This document shows positions 1 through 8,184 of a stretch of DNA of 64,000 nucleotides, piece by piece. The position numbers were made by a program, and so were the translations under genes. The first letter of the stretch is position 1. Every line of letters begins with the position of its first letter. The notes under the pieces were generated by a model that was given only the letters and a program-made list of their open reading frames with translations, ran no database searches and was not told where the DNA came from. This stretch comes from SAR92 clade bacterium (GTDB taxonomy: Bacteria; Pseudomonadota; Gammaproteobacteria; Pseudomonadales; Porticoccaceae), in assembly GCA_014381985.1 (NCBI GenBank), contig JACNKP010000023.1:62001-126000 (forward strand), given 5' to 3'.

Positions 1-1116
1 TCAAAGCACTAATTTAAGGGCATTAAGGCAAAAGTCGACATTTTTTTGGCTACTGGCGTGTCCCATGAGGCCAATACGCCACACCTTGCCAGCCAGTGAA
101 CCAAGCCCTGCACCAATCTCTAGGTCGTGCTCGTTTAGCAAGCGAGTGCGCACTAAAGCATCGTCGACACCCTCTGGAATCGTGACCGCATTTAACTGGG
201 GCAATCGGTCCTGTTCAGGAACGATAAAGTTAATACCCAATTGCTCAAGACCATCGCGCAGCGCTAAATGATTTTTGTGATGTCTTGCCCAGGAGTTTTC
301 CAAACCTTCCTCTTGGACAATTACCAACGATTCGTGAAGGCCATAGAGACAATTAACCGGCGCAGTATGGTGATAAGCTCGCTTACCCTCACCACCCCAG
401 TACCCCATCACCAAATTAAGGTCTAAAAACCAACTCTGCACTTTGCTGGTGCGGTTTTGAATCTTATCTGCTGCTCGCTGGTTAAAGCTAACAGGCGACA
501 AGCCCGGAGACGCCGATAAGCATTTTTGTGATCCTGAATAAATGGCATCAATGCCCCATTCATCAACTTTTAGAGGGGTCCCAGCAAGGCTCGTCACTGC
601 GTCAACGATAGTTAAGCAGTCGTATTTATGGGCCAGACCAACTAGGGTCTTGGCATCAGACTGAGCTCCGGTTGAAGTTTCTGCATGAACAAAAGCAAGC
701 AAACAGGCATCGGCGTGGGCAATCAAGGCTTCTTCCACTTTAACAGGATCTACGGCCGTCCCCCAATCATCCTGCACCATTACCGCGATGCCTCCACAGC
801 GCTCGACATTCTCTTTCATACGTCCGCCAAATACGCCATTTTGGCATACAATAACTTTGTCACCCCGCTCTATCAAATTAGCAAAGCAGCATTCCATTCC
901 AGCTGAACCCGGCGCAGATACTGCAAATGTGAGTTCATTTTGAGTTTGAAAGACATACTGTAATAATTGCTTAGTCTCATCCATCATACCAACGAAGCTA
1001 GGATCTAAGTGTCCTACCGTAGGCCGAGCCATAGCCTGAAGAACCCGATCACTCACGTCGGAGGGGCCTGGGCCCATCAATGTGCGGCGCGGCGGATGGA
1101 ATGAAGTAATAGTCAT
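1..1116 (-). CDS. class V aminotransferase (alanine/serine-glyoxylate type)
   Basis: Pyridoxal-phosphate enzyme of the AGXT/PucG/serine-glyoxylate aminotransferase family, expected to move an amino group from alanine or serine to glyoxylate or a similar 2-oxo acid in the cytoplasm. The N-terminal LMGPGPSDV and RPTVGHLDP motifs are typical, and the PLP lysine is in SGSQKCLS near mid-protein. The ORF track starts upstream with an implausible MWWQIQ extension; the internal ATG at 1116 (MTITSFHPPRR) gives 371 residues, the usual family length. It follows the CoA-transferase gene by about 50 bp on the same strand, so the two are probably co-transcribed. The substrate cannot be read from sequence; the family call is firm. 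Confidence 0.88.
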   Translation of the reverse strand: MTITSFHPPRRTLMGPGPSDVSDRVLQAMARPTVGHLDPSFVGMMDETKQLLQYVFQTQNELTFAVSAPGSAGMECCFANLIERGDKVIVCQNGVFGGRMKENVERCGGIAVMVQDDWGTAVDPVKVEEALIAHADACLLAFVHAETSTGAQSDAKTLVGLAHKYDCLTIVDAVTSLAGTPLKVDEWGIDAIYSGSQKCLSASPGLSPVSFNQRAADKIQNRTSKVQSWFLDLNLVMGYWGGEGKRAYHHTAPVNCLYGLHESLVIVQEEGLENSWARHHKNHLALRDGLEQLGINFIVPEQDRLPQLNAVTIPEGVDDALVRTRLLNEHDLEIGAGLGSLAGKVWRIGLMGHASSQKNVDFCLNALKLVL

Positions 1117-1168
1117 AAAATTATCCAGATAGTTGGAGAAATGAATCGTTGTTTTAGTCAATTGAGAT

Positions 1169-2377
1169 TTAAGCTGAATCTGCCACCACACCGCTTGATT
1201 TCAAGGCGGCGATAGCACTAGAGTCCATACCTAAACCTGCAAGAATCTCATCGGTATGAGATGCCACTTCAGGTCCGGGCCACTCTGTGCCGCCAGGTGT
1301 GCCTGCAAGTTTAGGCATAATCGCAGGTATTTTAAGAGCTTCGCCATTAATTTCTACCTGCTCAAATAAACCGCGATAATTAAAATGCTCGTCCGCCATC
1401 ATTTCGGCTGCACTATAAACAGGGCCACAGGGGACACGATTAGCTTCTAGTGTAGTCATCGCCTCTTCCAGCGACTGTGTTTTACACCAGTCACTAAGAA
1501 CTTGGTCTAGTTCGGCTTCATGCACTACACGGCTAGCATTAGTAGCATATTTAGCATCCTCTGCCATGTCCGCCCTTCCTACCGCTTTCATTAGTCGCAT
1601 AAATATGGAATCGCCATTGCCACCGATGACAATAAATTTATCATCAGCACATTTATAGGTGTTGGTTGGGACTATTCCAGTCACGGTTGTGCCTGAAGGT
1701 TGCCTTACTACACCGGCGCCATCGTATTCAGGAATAACGGCCTCAAGAAGATTAAACATTGACTCATAAAGCGCGACATCAACCACTTGACCCCCACTTT
1801 TACCAACTTTGTTTGCCTCATCCTTAGCCCGCAATGCCATCAATATACCGATAACAGCATGTAATCCTGAAACTGTGTCCCCAATACTTAAGTTGGGTCG
1901 CACCGGCGCCTCACCTGGGTATCCATTTACAAAACGAAACCCGCTAATGGCTTCACAAGCTGAGGCAAACCCCGCTTTTTCTGAGTAGGGCCCGGTCTGT
2001 CCATAACCAGAAATACGTGCATAAATGAGGTCAGGGTTATCAGCTTGCAAGCTAACTGGGTCAAGACCCCAAGATTCAAGGACCCCGGGTCGAAAATTCT
2101 CCACGACGACATCGGCCGTTTTTAATAATTCCTTGACGATATCCCGTCCTGCTTCAGTTCTTAAATTTAACGAAATGCATTTTTTGTTACGTCCAAGGCT
2201 ACGCCACCATAGTGATGTGCCGTCTTTAACCTCACGCCAATTGCGAATAGGGTCCCCACCTGGAGGTTCAATCTTAATAACCTCAGCGCCGAAATAACCC
2301 AGCATGCAACCAGCAAATGGGCCCGCGAGTAACTGGCCTAATTCAATAACTCTCAACCCTTCTAATGGTTTACTCAT
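1169..2377 (-). CDS. CaiB/BaiF family (family III) CoA-transferase
   Basis: Transfers CoA between acyl-CoA and a free carboxylic acid through an enzyme-bound anhydride. Full length at 402 residues. Signatures visible are LEGLRVIELGQLLAGPFAG at the N-terminus, FGAEVIKIEPP, VVENFRPGVLESWGL near residue 92, and IGDTVSGLHA, where Asp167 matches the catalytic Asp of formyl-CoA transferase. The ATG at 2377 is preceded by AGGTAA at good spacing. First gene of a probable two-gene unit with the downstream aminotransferase, which hints at catabolism of a C2-C5 acid, but the acid is unknown. Alternatives are alpha-methylacyl-CoA racemase or succinyl-CoA:acid transferase of the same fold. Confidence 0.88.
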   Translation of the reverse strand: MSKPLEGLRVIELGQLLAGPFAGCMLGYFGAEVIKIEPPGGDPIRNWREVKDGTSLWWRSLGRNKKCISLNLRTEAGRDIVKELLKTADVVVENFRPGVLESWGLDPVSLQADNPDLIYARISGYGQTGPYSEKAGFASACEAISGFRFVNGYPGEAPVRPNLSIGDTVSGLHAVIGILMALRAKDEANKVGKSGGQVVDVALYESMFNLLEAVIPEYDGAGVVRQPSGTTVTGIVPTNTYKCADDKFIVIGGNGDSIFMRLMKAVGRADMAEDAKYATNASRVVHEAELDQVLSDWCKTQSLEEAMTTLEANRVPCGPVYSAAEMMADEHFNYRGLFEQVEINGEALKIPAIMPKLAGTPGGTEWPGPEVASHTDEILAGLGMDSSAIAALKSSGVVADSA

Positions 2378-2531
2378 AAATCTATTACCTTTGAAAAAAT
2401 GATCCCAATACCACCAGGTGCTGATTATGTCTTATAAACCCAAGTCTAATTTTCACTTCAAGCGCTGAGCGAAACACTTAAGCGTTGCTATGATACGCAA
2501 CTCAATTATGATTGTAACATTGCCGGTAAAA

Positions 2532-3071
2532 ATGGACTTTAATATGTTGTCAAAAATGCTCCGCATTATTGTGTTTTCATCTCTAGTGTTTTTACAATCA
2601 ACGAATGCTCAAACTGCTGAATCAGGCCCAAGTGAGCATCTTGTCGGTAAAGTTAATCTCGCTGAGTTCCAACAGCAACCCCATAAACAGTGGTTTGATC
2701 AACACTATGGCGCCCATACTCTTGATCTGGACATTCTAAAAGAAATTAAGCCCTTGTTAGCCGAGGTCTCGATTACTGTTTTTATGGGCACTTGGTGCCA
2801 TGATAGTCAGAGAGAAGTGCCAGCACTATTAAAGATACTCGATGCCCTCTCTTTTGATGAGACTAAACTGGATATTATTGCTCTGTCTTTTAACAAAGAC
2901 ACACCTAAAAAGATTGAACAATATTTTGATATTAAACGAACTCCCACCATTATTTTTAGTCGGCATCAAAAGGAGATAGGTCGGTTTGTTGAGTATCCCC
3001 AAAAAACACTAGACGAAGATATCCTGGCCATTCTTAAAGACAGCAATTACCGACACTCTTATGCCGATTAA
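2532..3071 (+). CDS. secreted thioredoxin-like protein with CxxS motif
   Basis: Small thioredoxin-fold protein with a hydrophobic N-terminal export signal (MLRIIVFSSLVFLQ, then a likely cut after NAQ). The active-site region reads GTWCHDSQREVP, so the second cysteine of CxxC is serine; a cis-Pro loop follows (KRTPTIIF). A CxDS site occurs in a recognised branch of thioredoxin-like proteins and would suit monothiol or binding chemistry rather than classic disulfide reduction. The ORF track opens at 2490, but the signal peptide is reached more naturally from ATG 2532 or 2544; no Shine-Dalgarno site decides between them. It stands alone, divergent from the CoA-transferase gene. Function beyond the fold is not known. 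Confidence 0.7.
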   Translation: MDFNMLSKMLRIIVFSSLVFLQSTNAQTAESGPSEHLVGKVNLAEFQQQPHKQWFDQHYGAHTLDLDILKEIKPLLAEVSITVFMGTWCHDSQREVPALLKILDALSFDETKLDIIALSFNKDTPKKIEQYFDIKRTPTIIFSRHQKEIGRFVEYPQKTLDEDILAILKDSNYRHSYAD

Positions 3072-3344
3072 TAAACGGGAACGTTGGCCTCACTTAATTG
3101 TCGTATAAAGATAGCGGCTAAGAGTTCGTTCTTGCATGATTATTAATAGAGTTTGGTGCCATCAATCTTAGTTTCTGTATGATTTAAGAGGGTTACATCA
3201 TAAAAAATGAATCCCTTGGCCTTGTTTCGTAGTATGTTTATAGGTGGAAGTGTTAGTTGGCAGTATTGTATTTTGGAATAAATGGCGTAGAGCTGAGTTA
3301 TCACTTAAATCATTGATACTTAAAGGTTGTCGTTGGAGAAGTAA

Positions 3345-4601
3345 ATGTACAACATGGGTACAAGTAACTTATTAGCGTACAGACATAGTCTCACTATGAT
3401 TAAGGGCTTTCTGTTCTTAGTGTTAATGTTGTTTTCCTTAATCTCTAGAGGCCAGGTCGAGCAGGATCAGACTGACACTATCGAGAGCTATTTAACAGCA
3501 ATCGACGACTTAGAAGCAGAACTTGGTGCCTACTCAACACAGTTGTCAGACTTATACCTAGGCCTTGGAAAATCTTACGCATCAAAAACAGAATATTCCG
3601 ACGCATTAGCCGCGTTTCAGCGTGGGATGCAAATAGAACGAGTTAATTTTGGCCTACACAGCCTATCCCAAACACCCTATCTAACGTCTATAGCGGATAC
3701 CGAGAGTAATCTTGGCAACCAAGAAAAATCATTGAAAGCACTTAACCAGGCCTATCAAATAAGTGTAAAAAACTATGGTGGTACGGACAAACGCATGGTC
3801 CCTGTGATCGATTCCTTGATCGACTGGCATATGAACATCTATCACCAACAACGACCAAAGGTAGGCTATAGCAATCTAGTTATGTCGGAAAAACTGGCCA
3901 ATAACATGAATTTTATTTTAGATGAAAATATCTCTCTTAATCATCCAGAGGGGCCTACTTACTACCGGCGTATCGCGGATCTTCATTTCGTGATTGCTAA
4001 TCATATTACTAAATATGGTGAGCCTAGGGAGACAGGGTTTACTGTATCTAGCGGCTTAGACTCAAGAAGAAGCAGTGAAGTTAGAACCTCGTACCGTCAC
4101 TTTCATCGCGGCAAGACAGCTTTAGAGAAAGTGATCCAATCGAGCATAGAGCAAGAGAACTCAACGCCTTATGATAAAGCAAACGTTATTGCCGATCTTG
4201 GCGACTGGCATTTACTGTTTGGTCAAAAGTTATCTGCTATCAAGACCTATCAACTGGCCGATGAAATATTAGATTTAGATGAAGATCCTGAAGATGCTCG
4301 TCAATCCTTGTTTGGTAAGCCAAAAATCATAGAATTCGGTATAAAGAAGCAGGATCAGGACACTATGCCGAGTGAGAATGAGTCTATGAGTGTGCAAGTC
4401 TCTATGCTTATTTCAGAGGGCGGCGTCGCTTCAGATTTTTATCTGGCCAATGAATCAGACTCTTTAACTGATAATGAAATGAAGCTGTTGAAAAAATATT
4501 TTAGCGGTAAGCGCTTTAGACCTCGTATTGTTGAACGTCAGCCGCAAGAAGCAACCCATATTGTTAATTATGACCGTCCAGCCAAAGGAGTTGAAGGTTG
4601 A
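3345..4601 (+). CDS. exported TPR protein with TonB-C-like tail
   Basis: First gene of the envelope cluster, 418 residues. The ATG at 3345 has a clear GGAG at 6-nt spacing. A hydrophobic segment (MIKGFLFLVLMLFSLISRG, residues 18-36) fits a signal peptide with a long n-region. Residues 50-150 are helical TPR-like repeats (SALAAFQRGMQIER, SLKALNQAYQIS), with another TPR pair near 290. The last 80 residues contain FYLANESDSLTDNEMKLL then KRFRPRI, a pattern like the C-terminal domain of TonB. Expected location is the periplasm. Its stop overlaps the next start (TTGA), so the two genes are translationally coupled. A scaffold role is inference. Confidence 0.72.
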   Translation: MYNMGTSNLLAYRHSLTMIKGFLFLVLMLFSLISRGQVEQDQTDTIESYLTAIDDLEAELGAYSTQLSDLYLGLGKSYASKTEYSDALAAFQRGMQIERVNFGLHSLSQTPYLTSIADTESNLGNQEKSLKALNQAYQISVKNYGGTDKRMVPVIDSLIDWHMNIYHQQRPKVGYSNLVMSEKLANNMNFILDENISLNHPEGPTYYRRIADLHFVIANHITKYGEPRETGFTVSSGLDSRRSSEVRTSYRHFHRGKTALEKVIQSSIEQENSTPYDKANVIADLGDWHLLFGQKLSAIKTYQLADEILDLDEDPEDARQSLFGKPKIIEFGIKKQDQDTMPSENESMSVQVSMLISEGGVASDFYLANESDSLTDNEMKLLKKYFSGKRFRPRIVERQPQEATHIVNYDRPAKGVEG

Positions 4602-5335
4602 AAAAGACAGATTATACCGGCATTTGGAAGGCTGCTAACCGAGGAGTCTTGTTACAAACATTTGTCTTCGCGGCTGTGCTGACGCTACTTACATCTTGCC
4701 AGATGCCCTCGCCGCCTCAATCAAGCGGTTCGTCTGGGTCACCTCCATCGTCTGGATCACCTGGATCACCCGGATCACCTGGATCACCTGGATCACCTGG
4801 ATCACCTGGATCACCTGGATCGCCTGGATCGCCTGGATCGCCTGGATCGCCTGGATCGCCTGGATCGCCTGACGGTGGGGACTCTATTGGGGATCTCGAT
4901 CAATCACTGGATGATTCACTCGACGACTTTGATAGCACTGTCGCCGGTCAAGGATCATCTGACAAACCCGCGCAAATTGACATACTAAGCCCCAGTGGCG
5001 CTAGTAGCATTGAGTCTGATAGCGACCAACGCCCGTATGAAACGGCGGAAAGTATTGCGGAGGGTGATTCTGACATCGAGGAACGAGCGGCAACAGGCCC
5101 TGATTCAGACAGTGATGGTGAAGGCGCTGGTGATGGTGGCGGACAATCTTCAGGCAATAATAGCTCAGAATCTGGTGAAGCTATCGTCGTTCAACCCCTA
5201 CCAGATGATATCGATGACGGCCAAGGGGACGATATTGTTTTGCGCCAAATAAGGGCTGCCGCCACTCAAGAATCTGACCCCGTATTGCGAGAAAAATTGT
5301 GGGATGAATACCGACGAATCAAAGATGGAACCTAA
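4598..5335 (+). CDS. lipoprotein with GSP tandem-repeat linker
   Basis: Predicted lipoprotein of 245 residues. The start is TTG at 4598, supported by AAGGAG at 7-nt spacing and overlap with the previous stop. The signal sequence ends in a lipobox (LLTSC, lipidated Cys34). After a Pro/Ser/Gly-rich stretch come 13 consecutive Gly-Ser-Pro triplets encoded by a perfect-phase 9-bp repeat, then a strongly acidic low-complexity region, and a short basic/helical end (DEYRRIKDGT). No catalytic domain is visible. The repeat would make an extended flexible tether from the membrane, like linkers that span periplasm or peptidoglycan. Second gene of the envelope cluster. Function unknown. Confidence 0.72.
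   Translation: MKKTDYTGIWKAANRGVLLQTFVFAAVLTLLTSCQMPSPPQSSGSSGSPPSSGSPGSPGSPGSPGSPGSPGSPGSPGSPGSPGSPGSPGSPDGGDSIGDLDQSLDDSLDDFDSTVAGQGSSDKPAQIDILSPSGASSIESDSDQRPYETAESIAEGDSDIEERAATGPDSDSDGEGAGDGGGQSSGNNSSESGEAIVVQPLPDDIDDGQGDDIVLRQIRAAATQESDPVLREKLWDEYRRIKDGT
4754..4870 (+). repeat. 13 x 9-bp tandem repeat (GSP-coding VNTR)
   Basis: Thirteen in-frame 9-bp units run without interruption. The first seven are GGATCACCT (the second ends in C), the last six are GGATCGCCT. The single ordered switch between the two variants points to slipped-strand expansion from two founder units. Because the unit is a multiple of three, copy-number change would alter tether length without frameshift. Confidence 0.95.
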
Positions 5336-5345
5336 GGGATAACCA

Positions 5346-6584
5346 ATGAAGTTTATGCCTCACCTTTTTACATGCTGTTATTTATCTAGGCGGTTGCCGT
5401 CTCGCCGGTTACTCGTCTCTATAGTGGCGTCTCTGGCATTAATAATTAACGCCCAAAGTACTTTCGCAGCTATCGATAAAGTTACCTCCTCTACGCCTCT
5501 GTCGATTAAAACGCCTTCGCGCCCTATGGCTGAAAGTTCTCTGCTTGATGTGGGAATACCTACACTAAATGACGGCCTTAGCCTAACCGACGAAGATGAC
5601 ACCGTATTCCCTGAAGTTCGTTTTGCTGAAGCAATTTATTTTTCTAATCAACTGGCAAAGGTTATGGAAAAAAGTGGGGCCTGGGGCGCTATTAGAGTCA
5701 CACCTAATGCTCAAGTCATTACTGACGTCTATATTACAGGTACTATTATTCAGTCAGATGGCGAGGCTTTAGAACTGGATGTTGAGGTAAAAGATACGAG
5801 CGGCAAAAAATGGTTTGCCAAGACCTATAAAAAGGTTGTGGGAAAATTAGCTTATGACAGAAAGGCGAAAACAAATATTGGTGATCCCTTCCAGAATGTT
5901 TTCATCCAAATAGCAAATGATGTCCTGACCTATCGAGAGAAATTTTCTGACAAGAAAGCGACTGAGCTGAGGACCATTTCCGAACTACGCTTTGCCCAGT
6001 TATTTTCCCCAGAGGCTTTTAATGAATACATTACACCTGGCCGAAACGGTATCTTGGAAATACAACGGTTACCCGCAGAAAATGACAGCTTGTTGGAGCG
6101 CGTAAAAAAGATAAGAGAACGTGATTACTTGTACATTGATACGATGCAAGATTATTACGATGGGTTCTCCCAGCAGATGCACTTTGCCTACCAAGAGTTC
6201 AGGCATTCCTCTTACGATTCGGTCGTCAAGGCACGGCAACTTAACCGACAAGGCAATCAACGTATTATTGCAGGTATTGGCTCTATTTTAGCGGGTATAT
6301 ACGGTCGAAGTCAGTCTGAAACATCTACCGAAGCCTATGCGAGCTCTGCCACTGCAGCGGCGGGTGGTTTTATCTTAAAATCAGGCCTAGAGAAAAAACA
6401 ACAGTCTGCTGCCTATGATGAAAGTGTCGCTGAAATGGGCTCATCGTTAGAGGCGGAAATTGCGCCTCAAGTGATCGCCTTAGAAGATCGCACCATAACT
6501 CTTACCGGCACGGTGCAAGCGCAGTACACGCAATGGCAGGAGCTTATGCAAAAGATCTACACACAGGAACGAGGCGCCCCCTAA
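5346..6584 (+). CDS. exported protein of unknown function (envelope cluster)
   Basis: 412 residues with a signal peptide after a basic n-region (RRLLVSIVASLALIINAQSTFA). The ATG at 5346 follows AAGGGATAACC. Residues 75-200 (FPEVRFAEAIYFSNQLAKVM, ITDVYITGTIIQSDGEALELDV) look like a small alpha/beta domain of the kind in outer-membrane-associated lipoproteins that combine a periplasmic fold with oligomerisation. The later part has a Gly/Ala-rich helical stretch (IIAGIGSILAGIYG), possibly membrane-interacting, and ends in a helical tail. I do not recognise a named family. The gap from the lipoprotein gene is 10 bp, so it is in the same transcript. Confidence 0.65.
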   Translation: MKFMPHLFTCCYLSRRLPSRRLLVSIVASLALIINAQSTFAAIDKVTSSTPLSIKTPSRPMAESSLLDVGIPTLNDGLSLTDEDDTVFPEVRFAEAIYFSNQLAKVMEKSGAWGAIRVTPNAQVITDVYITGTIIQSDGEALELDVEVKDTSGKKWFAKTYKKVVGKLAYDRKAKTNIGDPFQNVFIQIANDVLTYREKFSDKKATELRTISELRFAQLFSPEAFNEYITPGRNGILEIQRLPAENDSLLERVKKIRERDYLYIDTMQDYYDGFSQQMHFAYQEFRHSSYDSVVKARQLNRQGNQRIIAGIGSILAGIYGRSQSETSTEAYASSATAAAGGFILKSGLEKKQQSAAYDESVAEMGSSLEAEIAPQVIALEDRTITLTGTVQAQYTQWQELMQKIYTQERGAP

Positions 6585-6601
6585 GGCCTGATAGACAATA
6601 A

Positions 6602-8032
6602 ATGACCAATAAACCCCCAGTGAATAATCAAAATAAGACTCAAAAGTTAGTCATCATAACGCTCATCGTCTTAGTTGCGGCCGTTGTCATTGTGCTCCCG
6701 AACTACGTTTCTGAACCTTGGGTTGCGGATGCTAGCCAAACCGATTTTAGTCCGCCTGCGCCCGCAGTTAGTCCCTCTGCTGCTGCCGAAAAAACCAAGT
6801 ATCGTCAAGACGCTCAGTCGCTCTTAGCTGAGATCATCAATATTCGTGATCGGTTAAAAGACCAAGCGGTTGCACGCTGGGGAGACTTACAATTTCGCGT
6901 TGCCTTGCAAGGTGTGGATCAAGGAGATGAACAATATCGCTATGGCGACTATCAAAAGGCAATAGACACTTATCAATTATCTCTAGATCAAATGAAAAAT
7001 CTTGAGTCTGTTGCGCAATACGAACTCGTCGAGGCTAAAAAGATAAGTCTCACAGCGATCGAATCCGCTACTGTGGTCTCTGGTGCTGAGCTTGCTATTA
7101 ATAAGGCTGAACTGGCAATAGCCATAGCCCCCAATGATAAAGAAGCCCAGATATTGGTTAATAGAGCAAGTAAGCTCTCCCAGTTGATTACATTACTGGC
7201 TGAGGGCAGATACCACAGTGAGCAAAACGACTTGGAGTCTGCTAAAGCTGCCTATGAGAAAGCCGCCGCGCTAGACCCCCAACACATTGCCGCCGCGGCC
7301 GAGCTTCTCATCATAAAAAAATCGATCACTGAAGAAACCTTTAGGAGCCATATGAGCGATGGTTTCGTCGCCCTCAATAAAATCGACTTCGAGCAGGCAT
7401 TCGCAGCCTTTAATCGCGCTGGTGTTATTTACCCTAATCACCCAAGTGTACAACAAGCTCTAAATCAAGTGACCTCTGAGCAATCACAGTTGTTAGTAGA
7501 TCAACAAATGATCCAAGCTGACACGCTTGCCCAACAAGAACAATGGCAAGAGGCCTTAGCTATTTATCAGCGACTACTGCTAACCGACAATAGTCTGACA
7601 GAGGCTAAGGTTCGTAAAATTTCGGTCTCAGTGCGCGCTTCTCTTGATAGGCAGATTACCGCCCTTCTCGACGAGCCACTTTCGTTAACTGCATCGCCTG
7701 CTTTTTATAAAGGTAACAATTTACTTACTGATGCCAAAGGGTTTGCAAATCCGGGGCCACGCTTGCGACGCCAAATTGATCAATTAGATAAAGCTCTACG
7801 AGCTTCTCAGATACCGGTAACCGTCATTATTCAATCAGACAATCTCACCGAGATTAGCGTATATAAAGTCGCTAATTTAGGCACCTTGCAACAAGCTTCG
7901 ATTTCATTGAAGCCTGGCCTCTATATTGCTGCAGGACGACGTACTGGCTATCGAGATAGCCGAGTAGAATTTGAAGTTTCTGAGCAATCTCCACCCGGAC
8001 CCATCGTGGTTATTTGTTCAGAGAAAATATAA
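6602..8032 (+). CDS. membrane-anchored TPR protein
   Basis: 476 residues, 17 bp after the previous gene. One transmembrane segment near residues 14-33 (KLVIITLIVLVAAVVIVLP) with a short cytoplasmic start predicts a large periplasmic domain. That domain has repeated TPR-type helices: YRYGDYQKAIDTYQLSLDQ near 118, YHSEQNDLESAKAAYEKAA near 205, then FVALNKIDFEQAFAAFNRA and EQWQEALAIYQRLL. The last 90 residues turn beta-rich (SLKPGLYIAAGRRTGYRDS), resembling a single PEGA-like module. The architecture suits a periplasmic protein-protein scaffold. No strong ribosome site is seen; the start is set by spacing to the upstream stop. Confidence 0.72.
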   Translation: MTNKPPVNNQNKTQKLVIITLIVLVAAVVIVLPNYVSEPWVADASQTDFSPPAPAVSPSAAAEKTKYRQDAQSLLAEIINIRDRLKDQAVARWGDLQFRVALQGVDQGDEQYRYGDYQKAIDTYQLSLDQMKNLESVAQYELVEAKKISLTAIESATVVSGAELAINKAELAIAIAPNDKEAQILVNRASKLSQLITLLAEGRYHSEQNDLESAKAAYEKAAALDPQHIAAAAELLIIKKSITEETFRSHMSDGFVALNKIDFEQAFAAFNRAGVIYPNHPSVQQALNQVTSEQSQLLVDQQMIQADTLAQQEQWQEALAIYQRLLLTDNSLTEAKVRKISVSVRASLDRQITALLDEPLSLTASPAFYKGNNLLTDAKGFANPGPRLRRQIDQLDKALRASQIPVTVIIQSDNLTEISVYKVANLGTLQQASISLKPGLYIAAGRRTGYRDSRVEFEVSEQSPPGPIVVICSEKI

Positions 8033-8184
8033 GACTAAAGTACTCGGAAGCCTTCGGACCCTATCGCTTAGTGACTGTTACAAACAAAAGCTGGCATGTG
8101 AAACCTGTTTATTGCGTATACTTTAAATACCAAGAGTCGACCTTCTCTCCACAGGAACGTTGGTCTAACTAAGAACAATAAAAT

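Noticed and set aside
1117-1191. N-terminal extension of the aminotransferase ORF (MWWQIQ...)
   Set aside because: It lies partly inside the CaiB coding end and has no family match; the internal ATG 1116 fits better.
3072-3344. Small gene or RNA between the thioredoxin-like gene and the cluster
   Set aside because: No ORF with ribosome site and no stable hairpin; only an unassigned leader for the cluster.
4754-4870. Tandem repeat as a possible CRISPR-like array
   Set aside because: Units are 9 bp, contiguous and in frame inside a gene; there are no spacers.
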